DNA of 64,000 nucleotides from Floridanema evergladense (GTDB lineage: Bacteria > Cyanobacteriota > Cyanobacteriia > Cyanobacteriales > Aerosakkonemataceae). Positions 8,752-17,842 of the stretch are shown one piece after another. The DNA lies in the NCBI RefSeq assembly GCF_041929205.1, contig NZ_JBHFNT010000054.1; one strand, written 5' to 3'. How positions within the stretch are numbered: position 1 is the stretch's first letter; the number at the start of each line of letters is the position of its first letter. Under the pieces are notes generated by a model. It saw nothing but the letters and a program-made list of their open reading frames with translations. It did not search any database and was not told the DNA's origin. Position numbers and translations under genes: made by a program.

Positions 8752-9219
8752 TTACAAAAATCTACTAAGGTTAAATTCTCCTTCCGGCTGATTTTTTTGA
8801 TCTCTTTCGGAAATCATCATTAACAGCAACCTCTCGGTATAATCAGCTGCACCTCGCAATTCTTCTTGCAAAATTTCTAATCCGCCATTGGCGTATTCTT
8901 CAAAAATTGCAATGCGTGTTTCTTCTGCTTCTGCGTCATTGGGGGAAATAATATTAATGTCTTTTGTTTCGGATATTGCTAATAATTTAATTAATCGATC
9001 GTACCCTCTAGAAATGAAAATCTCTTGCGCGATCGCACCCGGTTCTTTTTTAGAAACTTCCTGCAAAGCAACCCGCTTCTTCCTTTTCGCACCTAAAGCG
9101 GCAGCAAATGCGATCGCATCTGCATAAGTTTGAAAAGGCCCAGTTGTATCATTTCCCAAAGTCAAAGCTTTCACTAAATCAGCTTTATCTTTCCCAACTC
9201 TAACTCGATTTGCACCCAT
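8752..9219 (-). CDS. DNA phosphorothioation-associated protein 4
   Basis: A 155-residue protein matching my memory of the dnd-associated protein 4 family (TIGR04062). It has the N-terminal pattern RVRVGKDKADLVKALT, then GPFQTYADAIAFAAALGAKRKKRV, and ends with a helical Asp/Glu-rich domain. The biochemical role is not known to me. It is encoded 5 bp after the MazG-like gene and the two probably act together. The family is found almost only with Dnd genes, so its presence supports reading 8.7-14.1 kb as part of the Dnd locus. Confidence 0.75.
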   Translation of the reverse strand: MGANRVRVGKDKADLVKALTLGNDTTGPFQTYADAIAFAAALGAKRKKRVALQEVSKKEPGAIAQEIFISRGYDRLIKLLAISETKDINIISPNDAEAEETRIAIFEEYANGGLEILQEELRGAADYTERLLLMMISERDQKNQPEGEFNLSRFL

Positions 9220-9224
9220 TTTAA

Positions 9225-9545
9225 TTACTCAGTCCACAAAAGTTTAATCCGTTTTTGAAAACCGCCTCGTTCGTTTCGACGGCGTATTTGTTCAGCAATA
9301 ATTAATTCCCGATTAATCCCGTAAGTTGCTATAATTGCATCAATAACTTCATATATATCAGCTAATTCTGTTATTAAGTTTTCTTCATCAGATGCCGCTA
9401 TTTCTTGCGCTTCTTCCACTACTTTCTGGCGTAAAGCTTGCCGAAATTCTGATTCAGAAAGAGTTAAAGTTTCACATTTCAACCCACTTTGCTGAATGAT
9501 TTCAGGAATTTTATCTCTTACCAGTTTGTGATACTCTTTTCGCAT
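9225..9545 (-). CDS. MazG-like nucleotide pyrophosphohydrolase (phosphoribosyl-ATP pyrophosphohydrolase-like)
   Basis: A 106-residue all-alpha NTP pyrophosphohydrolase. The N-terminus YHKLVRDKIPEII is diagnostic of this branch. The Mg-binding set appears as KVVEEAQEIAAS followed by ELADIYEVIDAI. Such enzymes hydrolyse NTPs or dNTPs to NMP and PPi. It sits between the Uma2 gene (13 bp upstream) and the Dnd-associated gene (5 bp downstream). In a defence operon it might deplete or cleanse nucleotides, but that is inference. Length is normal for the single-domain form. Confidence 0.85.
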   Translation of the reverse strand: MRKEYHKLVRDKIPEIIQQSGLKCETLTLSESEFRQALRQKVVEEAQEIAASDEENLITELADIYEVIDAIIATYGINRELIIAEQIRRRNERGGFQKRIKLLWTE

Positions 9546-9558
9546 CTAACTTTCTCCT

Positions 9559-10200
9559 TTAACCCTGGTTAAAGATTTGCATTAACCAACGCATAATTGT
9601 TGTGTCGTCTTCTGTTTGACTGCGTTGCAAGGTTTCGTTAACTAAAGCTAGAGATAATCCTGGCAAAACTAAAGATTCTTCGATTTCACCGCTGCGTCTT
9701 TCGGAAATGGAAAATGCGATCGCTTCCCGTAAATTTGCATCTACTACCCAATATTCTCTAACTCCCGCCCTTTCATAAATTAACCGTTTTCTTCCTAAAT
9801 CATCTCCCACAGAAGTAGCACTAATTTCTACTACTAACGTAGGCGGATCGTATTCATCTAAATCCACTGGTGAATTAGTTTGAGGAGGTGTTTTTAAATT
9901 TATTCCAATATAAAAAGCTAAGTCTGGTTGAAATTCCCTTAAACTTGCCTTTTTAAAACTAGTGTTAGTTAACTGCACAATTTCCAAATTCATCAAAGCG
10001 GCAAACAGAATTATTAGGTAGGCAATAACCGAATTTTGTCTACCATGACGAGAACCAAGTGCTGCCATTTCAATCCTCATGTAACCTTGATTATAATAAA
10101 ACCTTGCCTTTTCATATTCTGGGTTATCTGCTAATTCTAAAAACTCTTCCCAAGTTGCCTTTACCCATGTATCAGTAGCAAAAGTAGAACTAAAAACCAT
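9559..10200 (-). CDS. Uma2-family putative endonuclease
   Basis: A 213-residue protein of the Uma2/DUF820 PD-(D/E)XK-like family. The core is QPDLAFYIG near residue 93, then PPTLVVEISATSVGDDLGRKRLIYERAGVREYWVVD, which carries the D...E-x-S/K-type active site of this fold. The start at 10200 has GGAGGT 6 nt upstream. It overlaps the end of the SMC-like ATPase gene by 11 bp, so the two are translationally coupled. Uma2 proteins are common singletons in cyanobacteria; being locked into a Dnd-type operon is unusual and may be incidental. Confidence 0.8.
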   Translation of the reverse strand: MVFSSTFATDTWVKATWEEFLELADNPEYEKARFYYNQGYMRIEMAALGSRHGRQNSVIAYLIILFAALMNLEIVQLTNTSFKKASLREFQPDLAFYIGINLKTPPQTNSPVDLDEYDPPTLVVEISATSVGDDLGRKRLIYERAGVREYWVVDANLREAIAFSISERRSGEIEESLVLPGLSLALVNETLQRSQTEDDTTIMRWLMQIFNQG

Positions 10201-12253
10201 AATCCACCTCCGTAATTTCAGTATATTCAAATTCGTTCGGACTTTGCCTAATTAACGGATAATTCTTACCACTTAATGTAATGTTATCTTGTTCGCAATC
10301 AGGTTTAGAAGAGTAATAAGTCAACACATATTCTCTGCCAATTCTATTAGTAATTTCCTCCGCTACTTCACCTCGCCATTGAGTTTTTGTCACCAAAACT
10401 ACTAATTGATTTGCTAATTGGGGAATGATTTTGGCAATTTGACGACGATAGATTTCATCTAAACTACCAAAAGGTGAATCCATCACAATGGGAAAAGTAC
10501 TACTATCAGGAACCATCATTTCCTCTTTACTCCATTCTCGCACGCGATCGATAATTCCCCCAATAAATGAGAGACTGAGAATTTGATTCTCTCCCGTTGA
10601 AGCACCAACTAACGCCTCTTTCCCCGATGTATTTTCAATCAGCGTTAGTTCGTATTTGTCGCTAAGTTTGGGAATATATGCTTTAAAGGAAATCGAACTA
10701 AAAATTTCCTGCACTCGCTTTTCTAATTGGCTGCGAAAATGTTGATCTAACCGAGATTTATACTCATTTAAACGAGAAATAGCATCCTGAGTTGCAGCAA
10801 TTCTTCGCTGCGCCAATAACTGCTTTTCTTCGTTAGATTGCTGTTTAGTAATCTGCTTCAAAAGCACATCAATTTCTGCCTTAAAGTCAGAGATTTTTTG
10901 CTTATTTTCTCCCTCTTCTAAAGTTAATTCTCGAATCTTACTTTCAATTTCATCCAGTCGCTTTTGTAAATTACGGATTTCTTCAGCAGGGTTTTTACGT
11001 AACTGTTCGCTAATACTTTCTAACTGAGTTTCAATTTGGAAAATTTCTTGGCGAAATTGGTTAATATTCGCCTGTTCTTTGTCCACATCTTCCCAAAAAG
11101 TTGTAGCTTGTCGATCGATTTCATCTACTTGGGTACTAATGCGAATTGCTGTTTCTTCAACTGCTGCCATATTAGCTTTATCTAACCAATTGCTAACATT
11201 TTTATGAAACTCTGTACCATCGCTTAAATCTGCACCGCAAATGCAACGCTGAGAATTAAGTAATTGATTAATAAATTCACGAGAAATTCCCGCAGTTAAT
11301 TCACCTCGCTGTTTTAAATCGTCAAGAATTGCGCGAAATTCAGCAGTTAATTCTGGCAATAAAACCGCGTAACCTTTGGTAGAAATCGCACGGTTTAGCG
11401 CTTCTTTGCTTTTTTTCAGTCTTTCTCGACTGGCTGTTTTTTGCGCTTCTAATTCTTTGCGTCTTTCTTCCAAATCTTTAGCGCCGCTAATGTCTCGAAA
11501 GCGGGTACTAGTTTCTCGCTTCAATGTTTCTTGGTGCGCTAATTCTTGAGAAATTTCCGTTTGACGATTTTCTAAACGTTCAATTTCCTTTTCTTTCTGC
11601 TGCTGTTGTTTTAATAGCTGTTTTGTTTCCGTATCACCAATAGTTTTTAACTCATCTTCTAAACTTTTCTTAGCTTCCCCCAAATGCTTGATAGAACGAT
11701 TTAAAACTTCCACACCTAACATAGTTTTAGTTGCTTCGGCAATTTCAATTTTATTATCAGAACGAACAATTCTTTCAATTCGTTCTCCATCAAAAAAGAA
11801 ATATTGATGTAAGGTTTCGGGTAAAATTTTACCAATAATATCATCAGGTTGTTCTGTAGGAAGTTTCCAATTCCCATCATCGCCAGCAATTTGCATATAT
11901 AATTTGCTTTCGCCTTGTTCAATGAATTCACCTTTATAAGCGCGACATTCTCGTTTAGCACGATAGCGTTTTTGGAAGTGTTCCCAAACAATTTCTACCC
12001 AACATTCAACCGCTTCTCCAGGGTTAGCTTCCGATATTGCTCTTTTATTTACTAAGTATTCTTCCGAAGCAAAAGCCGCTGTAAATTTGTTATATAAAAC
12101 CCAAGTAAAAGCATTCAGTAAAGTAGTTTTTCCTGAACCATTATTACCGTGAATAATTGTAGTATTTTGTTCCTCTCCATAAGCAAAAGAAATTTCAGGA
12201 CTCTTGCCATAAAAACAGCGAAAATTGCAAAGTTTGATCGAAATTAATCTCAT
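10190..12253 (-). CDS. SMC/Rad50-like AAA ATPase, DndD-like, Dnd-associated
   Basis: A 687-residue ATPase. Walker A is HGNNGSGKTTLLNAFTW near residue 37. Long coiled coils flank a cysteine pair in RCICGADLSDG near residue 340, which looks like a zinc hook. Then come STGENQILSLSFIGG (ABC signature) and FPIVMDSPFGSLDE (Walker B). It resembles DndD, but a genuine DndD is encoded separately at 1-1805, so this is a second, diverged member. It starts by a 4-bp ATGA overlap with a 57-residue gene and ends overlapping a Uma2 gene. It could be the ATPase of an effector module paired with the helicase upstream; that is inference. Confidence 0.82.
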   Translation of the reverse strand: MRLISIKLCNFRCFYGKSPEISFAYGEEQNTTIIHGNNGSGKTTLLNAFTWVLYNKFTAAFASEEYLVNKRAISEANPGEAVECWVEIVWEHFQKRYRAKRECRAYKGEFIEQGESKLYMQIAGDDGNWKLPTEQPDDIIGKILPETLHQYFFFDGERIERIVRSDNKIEIAEATKTMLGVEVLNRSIKHLGEAKKSLEDELKTIGDTETKQLLKQQQQKEKEIERLENRQTEISQELAHQETLKRETSTRFRDISGAKDLEERRKELEAQKTASRERLKKSKEALNRAISTKGYAVLLPELTAEFRAILDDLKQRGELTAGISREFINQLLNSQRCICGADLSDGTEFHKNVSNWLDKANMAAVEETAIRISTQVDEIDRQATTFWEDVDKEQANINQFRQEIFQIETQLESISEQLRKNPAEEIRNLQKRLDEIESKIRELTLEEGENKQKISDFKAEIDVLLKQITKQQSNEEKQLLAQRRIAATQDAISRLNEYKSRLDQHFRSQLEKRVQEIFSSISFKAYIPKLSDKYELTLIENTSGKEALVGASTGENQILSLSFIGGIIDRVREWSKEEMMVPDSSTFPIVMDSPFGSLDEIYRRQIAKIIPQLANQLVVLVTKTQWRGEVAEEITNRIGREYVLTYYSSKPDCEQDNITLSGKNYPLIRQSPNEFEYTEITEVDYGF

Positions 12254-12423
12254 CGAATTACATCCTTAACGATGAGTAAAATGTCTTCATTAATTTTATA
12301 AGGTGTTTTCATATAAAGCTTATCTTTTTCCGCTTGTCTCACCCTGTCAATGATTTGTCGCACTTCTGGCGGCGCAGTGGTAATAGGTTCTTGTACATAA
12401 CTCAGGTTGAGTTCTTCGCTCAT
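12250..12423 (-). CDS. 57-residue protein overlapping the SMC-like ATPase gene
   Basis: A short open frame starting MSEELNLSYV and ending LLIVKDVIR. Its TGA overlaps the ATPase ATG in the arrangement ATGA. It is amphipathic and charged, with no membrane segment. The tight coupling and intact frame argue that it is translated. I recognise no family; size and context recall small partner subunits of defence ATPases. It is well below the length of DndE (about 110). Confidence 0.6.
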   Translation of the reverse strand: MSEELNLSYVQEPITTAPPEVRQIIDRVRQAEKDKLYMKTPYKINEDILLIVKDVIR

Positions 12424-12520
12424 CTTTTACTGCTACTCTGAAATAATCTCTTATTTAATCTATTGTATTTGCCCAGGATTCTAAACAGTAAAAATACTAA
12501 TTTACTTAATCTGGTTACTT

Positions 12521-12562
12521 AGAATTCCCAATCCCCAGTCCCTAGTCCCCAGTCCCCAGTCC
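12521..12562. repeat. STRR repeat (CCCCAGT) between helicase and 57-residue gene
   Basis: Units of CCCAATCCCCAGTCCCTAGT type follow the stop codon of the helicase gene. This is the same heptamer family as at 1813-1860. Confidence 0.8.
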
Positions 12563-12572
12563 CTAATCCCCC

Positions 12573-14084
12573 TCAAATATCCAACAATCCATACCGTTTT
12601 TGCAAACTCAGTAATTTCATTCTCGCTTCCCCTGCATTTACCGCCAAATCTGCAAATTCTACTAATCTTCGCAACTCTTTTCTTAACAGATTCCTTTCGA
12701 CTTCTAACGCTTCTCGGTCTAATTCTGGAGGTAGCACAATCATATCGAATAAAGTTGCCCTTTGTTTGCCGGGAAAAGGGCGTAAAATTCGTCCGCGACG
12801 TTGAATAAATTGTCGAGGATTGTTACTGCTTGCCAAAATTACAGCATTTTCAATTGCTGGAATATCCACCCCTTCATCCAAACAGCGAATTGCCACCAAA
12901 CCTTGTAATTCTCCCAACTCAAATTGTCGCCGCAAATCTTCTCTTTCGTCCAAAGGAGTTTCCGCCGTATAAGTGCTGACTCGATAACCTAATTCGGTTC
13001 CCAAAATCTTTGTCACCGCCTTGAGTTGGCGGGTACTTTCCACCGAACCATCCCCACAATAAAATAAAGTATGACAGGTTTCCAAACGATTAGCCATTAA
13101 GTTTCGCAACGCTTTTAATTTATTCGCTGCTGCGCCAATTAATCTCGCCCTTTGAATTAATAAAGGTGTCAAATCTTCATTTTCTTCATCAGAAATAGCA
13201 GATGTTTGTCCTTCCTGTTGACGATAGAGTAACGCCCGTCCAATTTGGCGAGTTAACTTAATATAATTCCTGGTTTCTGTTTCGGTGAGTTCGACTAAGA
13301 TTGGATAATAAAAATAAGGTACTAAAGCCCCAGCTTGGATGGCATCTTTTAAATTAAATTCAGGTTGTAAAACTGTGCCAAAATAGTTAAACAGAGATTC
13401 TGTACCTAAGTCATCAAAGTGTCTTTCGGGAGTGGCGGAAAGTGCCAAGCGTAAACCAATTTGTCGAGGTAAACTTTCCTCTAATTTGGGAGCACCTAAG
13501 TTATGCGCTTCGTCGCCAATGATTAAACTTTTTTCGGGAAAGTATTTAAGTTGAGATTGAAATCCTTCGCTAATTAAGGTGGCGTTGGTGGTAATGATTG
13601 AGAGGAATGGTTGTTTTTGCGATCGCACATTATACAGCTGAGTTGAAAGTTTATCTTGCCAACGTCGCAAATTTTCAAAAGCCAAAATTGGCGATAAACC
13701 AAATTTTTCACATTCTCGCGCCCATTGAGTAACTAAATGCCGAAAAGGACAGACAACTAATAAAACTTGCAATCCAATTCTTTGGTAAAGTTCGCTAGTA
13801 ATTGCTAACGCGGTAATCGTTTTTCCGCTACCTGTTGCCATTTTTAAAGTGCCTCTTCCTTGGTTGACAAACCAAGATTCTACCGCTTGTTTTTGGTAAG
13901 GACGCAATTGCAAAGAGTCAGGAATTCTCGGACATCCGGGAGAAGGTTGTTTTTCTTCAATGTGATAACTACCTTTAGCAGCTGATACTTTTAAAAGTCT
14001 GTTGACTGCTAGTAGAGTTTCAGCTTGAAATTGGTAATTTATTTGCTTTTTAACGTTATAAATACCCTGAGAATTTCCTTTCAC
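12573..14084 (-). CDS. Superfamily 2 helicase, DNA phosphorothioation system restriction-type protein
   Basis: A 503-residue DEAD/DEAH-type helicase. Motif I is MATGSGKTITAL near residue 82 and motif II is IIGDEAHN near 190. Motif III is ALSATPERH near 214 and motif VI is QFIQRRGRILRPFPGK near 431. The overall plan fits the 'DNA phosphorothioation system restriction enzyme' family (TIGR04095), which replaces or supplements DptFGH in some dnd loci. That assignment is from memory. The start is GTG at 14084 with AAGGA about 10 nt upstream. It is the first gene of the minus-strand block that continues to the Dnd-associated protein 4. Confidence 0.8.
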   Translation of the reverse strand: MKGNSQGIYNVKKQINYQFQAETLLAVNRLLKVSAAKGSYHIEEKQPSPGCPRIPDSLQLRPYQKQAVESWFVNQGRGTLKMATGSGKTITALAITSELYQRIGLQVLLVVCPFRHLVTQWARECEKFGLSPILAFENLRRWQDKLSTQLYNVRSQKQPFLSIITTNATLISEGFQSQLKYFPEKSLIIGDEAHNLGAPKLEESLPRQIGLRLALSATPERHFDDLGTESLFNYFGTVLQPEFNLKDAIQAGALVPYFYYPILVELTETETRNYIKLTRQIGRALLYRQQEGQTSAISDEENEDLTPLLIQRARLIGAAANKLKALRNLMANRLETCHTLFYCGDGSVESTRQLKAVTKILGTELGYRVSTYTAETPLDEREDLRRQFELGELQGLVAIRCLDEGVDIPAIENAVILASSNNPRQFIQRRGRILRPFPGKQRATLFDMIVLPPELDREALEVERNLLRKELRRLVEFADLAVNAGEARMKLLSLQKRYGLLDI

Positions 14085-14137
14085 AATTTTACGATCCTTA
14101 CCACTTTTTATTTATTATAATCCACAACGAGCAAATT

Positions 14138-15415
14138 TTATAATTTTGCTAACGCTTCGGTAATTGCCCTTTCCTTTTGCGGGTCATTTCCTTGAGCATA
14201 TTCAATGGGAAAAGGTACTACAATATCGGGAGTTACACCCTTTCCTTCTAGGCGTTGGTTTTCATCAACATAAACATTGGCAACCGCTACATAAAGTAAA
14301 GTTCCATCTGCTAGTAAAAAAGGGCGACCTGCAACTACTGCACCAGCCGTTTTCGTGCCAATTACTGAGCCAATTTTAGCTTTTTGAAAACCATAAGCTA
14401 CTATTTCTTTAGCACTGCGACTGCCTTCATTTACTAACATTACTACTGGCTTTTTCCAATGAGAATAATAAGTGCTGCGTCTGCCATTGCGGTTGATATT
14501 AGTTAACGAAAAACCAGGTTGTGCTAAAAAGATATTCAAACCAACCATTGGCGCACCACCCCAACCATCGCGCAAATCTAAAACTAAGGCATCTGCATCT
14601 TTTAATCGACCATAAATTAAGTCGTCTTCCAATTGTTGCTGATATTGGTCGCCAGCGTAAGACCAAATGTGAACATAACCGATTTTTTTCCCTTCTCTTT
14701 CAATGATTTGGGTACTAGCAATTTGGGCATCTAAAAACATGGTAGTTGTGTCAAACATTTTCGGCGTTACGGTGATTTCTTGCTGGCTATTAGCATTAGT
14801 TTTACGCTGAATTTTGAGAGTAACTTTTTGTCCAGCTTTTCCAGCAAAAGATTTAATAGGATGAAATGGTTTACCATCAGCGTTAATTATTTCGTCACCT
14901 ATTTTTAGTCCAACTTTAGCTGCTGGAGAACCGTCTAAAATGGTGTTAATAAAAGTCTTGTTATTCAATTTTTTGGTATAAATGCCAATATCGCTGTATT
15001 CAATCTTTCCTGATGGGAAGATATTCTTTAACTGCTTTTGTAATTCTTGATTCATCGGTGCGAAAATCCCCAAAATTTGATAGTATGCTGGCTCGTTTTG
15101 GGTGTAAAATCTAGTGTGAGAGGTGTTTAATTCTCCCAACATTTGATTGATGATAATTGCTGCTTCGTCGGTTGTTTGAGTTTTGCTAATTTGGGGTGCA
15201 TATTTAGATTGTATTCCTTTCCAATCTACGCCGTTAAATTTAGGGTCGTAAAAGTTATCATTGACAGTTTCCCAGACAGAATTAAAAGTTTTTGACTGGG
15301 TAGCCAGCATTCGGGGAATGACTGGGGAAATTAGCCAGCTAAGGAGTAAAATTGAGATGCTAAATAAAATGATTAAAGCTGAGTTTTTCTTCTTGATGAG
15401 CCTGAATCTTTTCAT
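14138..15415 (-). CDS. S41-family carboxyl-terminal processing protease
   Basis: A 425-residue exported or membrane-anchored peptidase. One membrane segment lies near residues 13-32 (IILFSISILLLSWLI). A tail-recognising helical region follows (TVNDNFYDPKFNGVDW), then a PDZ domain near residues 135-205 and the S41 catalytic domain. The nucleophile region is MLVNEGSRSAKEIVAYGFQK, holding the Ser and Lys of the dyad. ALVLDLRDGWGG is also diagnostic. Cyanobacteria have several CtpA-like enzymes; which one this is cannot be told. The start at 15415 is preferred over an upstream TTG at 15454. Confidence 0.85.
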   Translation of the reverse strand: MKRFRLIKKKNSALIILFSISILLLSWLISPVIPRMLATQSKTFNSVWETVNDNFYDPKFNGVDWKGIQSKYAPQISKTQTTDEAAIIINQMLGELNTSHTRFYTQNEPAYYQILGIFAPMNQELQKQLKNIFPSGKIEYSDIGIYTKKLNNKTFINTILDGSPAAKVGLKIGDEIINADGKPFHPIKSFAGKAGQKVTLKIQRKTNANSQQEITVTPKMFDTTTMFLDAQIASTQIIEREGKKIGYVHIWSYAGDQYQQQLEDDLIYGRLKDADALVLDLRDGWGGAPMVGLNIFLAQPGFSLTNINRNGRRSTYYSHWKKPVVMLVNEGSRSAKEIVAYGFQKAKIGSVIGTKTAGAVVAGRPFLLADGTLLYVAVANVYVDENQRLEGKGVTPDIVVPFPIEYAQGNDPQKERAITEALAKL

Positions 15416-15574
15416 CTCTGTCTGTTTATAGCTATGTTGCCTAATTCTAATCAATTTTTTCCATAACTGCTTTGAGTTATAATAAAGTCCTTATTCTTTC
15501 TTCGTGTCTTACGTGCTACGCACACGCTACGCGAACGTGGTTCAAAATTAATTACGTTAAAGGTAGTTTAGAAA

Positions 15575-15748
15575 ATGTCTAATAAAGTAAAATATTTGCT
15601 GCTGGGTTTATTGGTAATTGGTATAGCTAATTGGTTTAGTCATTCTTATAATTTTGCGATGATGGGGTTGATTACTTTTTTAATTGCTTATCTTTCTAAG
15701 GGGATGCGGCGTTATCGATCGCACAACCCCCACTCCCAAGATGAATAA
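15575..15748 (+). CDS. 57-residue membrane protein
   Basis: An intact small frame with two hydrophobic stretches (YLLLGLLVIGIANWF and FAMMGLITFLIAYLS) and a basic then acidic tail. AAAGG lies about 12 nt upstream of the ATG. It is divergent from the protease gene. No function recognised. Confidence 0.5.
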   Translation: MSNKVKYLLLGLLVIGIANWFSHSYNFAMMGLITFLIAYLSKGMRRYRSHNPHSQDE

Positions 15749-15758
15749 TTTTTGAGAA

Positions 15759-15798
15759 CGCAGATGAAAGCAGATAAACGCAGATGAACGCAGATGTA
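15759..15798. repeat. GCAGATGAAC repeat copy
   Basis: Four degenerate units (AACGCAGATG) follow the 57-residue gene. Same family as at 4626-4732 and 7829-7850. Confidence 0.7.
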
Positions 15799-15899
15799 TA
15801 TCTAGATTTACTGTAGGTTGCTTGAGATTTTTTCACTTTAAAATTCGACAATTTGGAGAGAGGAGAAAATTACTTTAATCTTCTCCTCTTTGCCTTTTT

Positions 15900-17561
15900 C
15901 TAAAGTGCGTCGGTGACTATTTGTTGTGCTTCTTGCAAGATTTGTTCTAGGTGGTTTTCGCTTTGGAAACTTTCGGCATAGACTTTATAAACGTTTTCTG
16001 TGCCGGAAGGACGTGCGGCAAACCAACCATTTTCTGTGGTTACTTTTAGTCCGCCTATTGAAGCATTATTTCCTGGCGCTTTGGTGAGTTTTGCTGTGAT
16101 TTGATCTCCTGCCATTGTTCCTGCTTTCACATCTTCGGGGGAGAGTTTACCCAAGCGTGCTTTTTGTTCAGGAGTAGCGGGTGAGTCAATGCGTTTGTAA
16201 TAAGGTGTGCCCAAACGTGCGGTTAAATCTTGATAGTGTAATCCTGGATCTTTTCCGGTTTTGGCGGTGATTTCTGCGGCTAAAAGATCCATGATAATTC
16301 CGTCTTTGTCGGTTGTCCAAACTGTACCATTTTTGCGTAAAAATGATGCTCCGGCACTTTCTTCTCCGCCAAATCCAAAGGACCCGTTTAATAAACCGTC
16401 AACAAACCATTTGAAACCTACGGGTACTTCGGAGAGTTTGCGGTTAATTTCTTTGGCTACCCGATCGATCATACTACTACTTACTAAAGTTTTCCCGATC
16501 GCACTTTCTCCCGACCAACCTGTACGATTAGTAAACAAATACCAAATCGCTACCGAAAGGAAATGATTCGGATTCATTAATCCCACACTACGAGTAACAA
16601 TTCCATGTCTGTCGGAGTCGGTATCATTGCCAAAAGCAATGTCATAATCATCTTTGATTTTGACTAAACTCGCCATCGCATAAGGAGATGAACAATCCAT
16701 GCGAATTTTACCATCCCAATCTACGGTCATAAACCGGAATGTTGGGTCTACGGTGTTATTAACCAAGGTAATGTTTAGGTTGTAGCGATCGGCAATTGGT
16801 TCCCAATAAGCTATATTAGAACCACCCAAAGGATCGGCACCAATGCGAAGTCCTGCCGATCGAATTACATCAATATCAACCACATTTTCTAAATCGTTGA
16901 CGTAAGGAGTAATGAAATCATAAAAATGAGTTGTTGATGCTTTCAACGCAGATTCATAAGAAATTCGTCGCACATCTCGATTGTTATTTGCTAACAATTC
17001 ATTCGCCCTTTCTTGCACCCATTTCGTAATTTCTGGTTCCGCAGGGCCTCCAGAAGGAGGATTATATTTAAAACCGCCATCAGAAGGGGGATTGTGCGAA
17101 GGTGTGATAATAATTCCATCTGCTAAACCAGTGGTTTTGCCTTGGTTGCAGGTGAGAATGGCATAAGAAACCACCGGAGTCGGCGTAAACTGAGCATATC
17201 CTTCCCCAGCAGCAATGTAAACCTCTACGCCATGAGCAGCTAACACTTCCAAAGCGGTCTTTTGCGCGGGAGCAGAAAGAGCGTGGCTATCCATTCCCAT
17301 GTACAATGGGCCATTGATGCCCTGACTCTGGCGATATTCCACCACAGCTTGAGAAACGGCGAGAATGTGGTCTTCGTTGAAAGTGCCGTTGCTGGAAGAA
17401 CCCCGATGTCCCGAAGTGCCAAAACTAACTTTTTGCAACGGATTTGCAGGGTCGGGATGAACTGTGTAATAGTCATCCAAAAGTTTGGTGACATCAATCA
17501 AAATGTTGTCAGGTGCGGGTTTTCCCGCCAGCGGGTTGACCTTTTCTTCTACTGTTTGCAT
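15900..17561 (-). CDS. pgm: Phosphoglucomutase (alpha-D-glucose phosphate-specific)
   Basis: Interconverts glucose 1-phosphate and glucose 6-phosphate for glycogen synthesis and breakdown. All family blocks are visible: FGTSGHRGSS near residue 50, the phosphoserine loop GIIITPSHNPPSDGGFKYN near 150 with Ser as nucleophile, and the metal loop FGNDTDSDRHGIV near 310. The sugar loop GFGGEESAGASF is near 397 and the phosphate-binding loop ARPSGTENVYKVYAESF is near the end. 553 residues matches the bacterial Pgm of the PGM1-like large type. It is monocistronic, with a long leader region upstream. Confidence 0.93.
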   Translation of the reverse strand: MQTVEEKVNPLAGKPAPDNILIDVTKLLDDYYTVHPDPANPLQKVSFGTSGHRGSSSNGTFNEDHILAVSQAVVEYRQSQGINGPLYMGMDSHALSAPAQKTALEVLAAHGVEVYIAAGEGYAQFTPTPVVSYAILTCNQGKTTGLADGIIITPSHNPPSDGGFKYNPPSGGPAEPEITKWVQERANELLANNNRDVRRISYESALKASTTHFYDFITPYVNDLENVVDIDVIRSAGLRIGADPLGGSNIAYWEPIADRYNLNITLVNNTVDPTFRFMTVDWDGKIRMDCSSPYAMASLVKIKDDYDIAFGNDTDSDRHGIVTRSVGLMNPNHFLSVAIWYLFTNRTGWSGESAIGKTLVSSSMIDRVAKEINRKLSEVPVGFKWFVDGLLNGSFGFGGEESAGASFLRKNGTVWTTDKDGIIMDLLAAEITAKTGKDPGLHYQDLTARLGTPYYKRIDSPATPEQKARLGKLSPEDVKAGTMAGDQITAKLTKAPGNNASIGGLKVTTENGWFAARPSGTENVYKVYAESFQSENHLEQILQEAQQIVTDAL

Positions 17562-17842
17562 TATGCCCTCTGTCCAATTCTCGTCATGTTTTTCAAGTTA
17601 AGAATAGCTCGAAATGTGACTGCATGGAGTGTGGTAGCTAACTTTGCTTCGCTACTGTTTTAGGATAATGGTTTCAATATTAATATTTACATTAAGATTT
17701 GATTGTTAATATCCAAATTCTATTATAGATAGACGATCGGAACCATAAAAACTAAAATATTCTGACTTTTGTCCTGTAACTATTTACCTTTCTAGGTATC
17801 CTTAATATAACTTTCTAAATTAGAGTTCAGGGAAAATAAAAA
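17562..17842. other. Intergenic region between pgm and the PrsW-like gene
   Basis: About 280 bp of AT-rich sequence holding the divergent promoters of pgm and the protease gene. I see no repeat, RNA gene or clear operator. Confidence 0.4.

Noticed and set aside
11505..11520. GGGTACTAGTTTC in the SMC-like ATPase gene as another nif element
   Set aside because: A single degenerate match within coding DNA and without 22-bp neighbours; considered chance.
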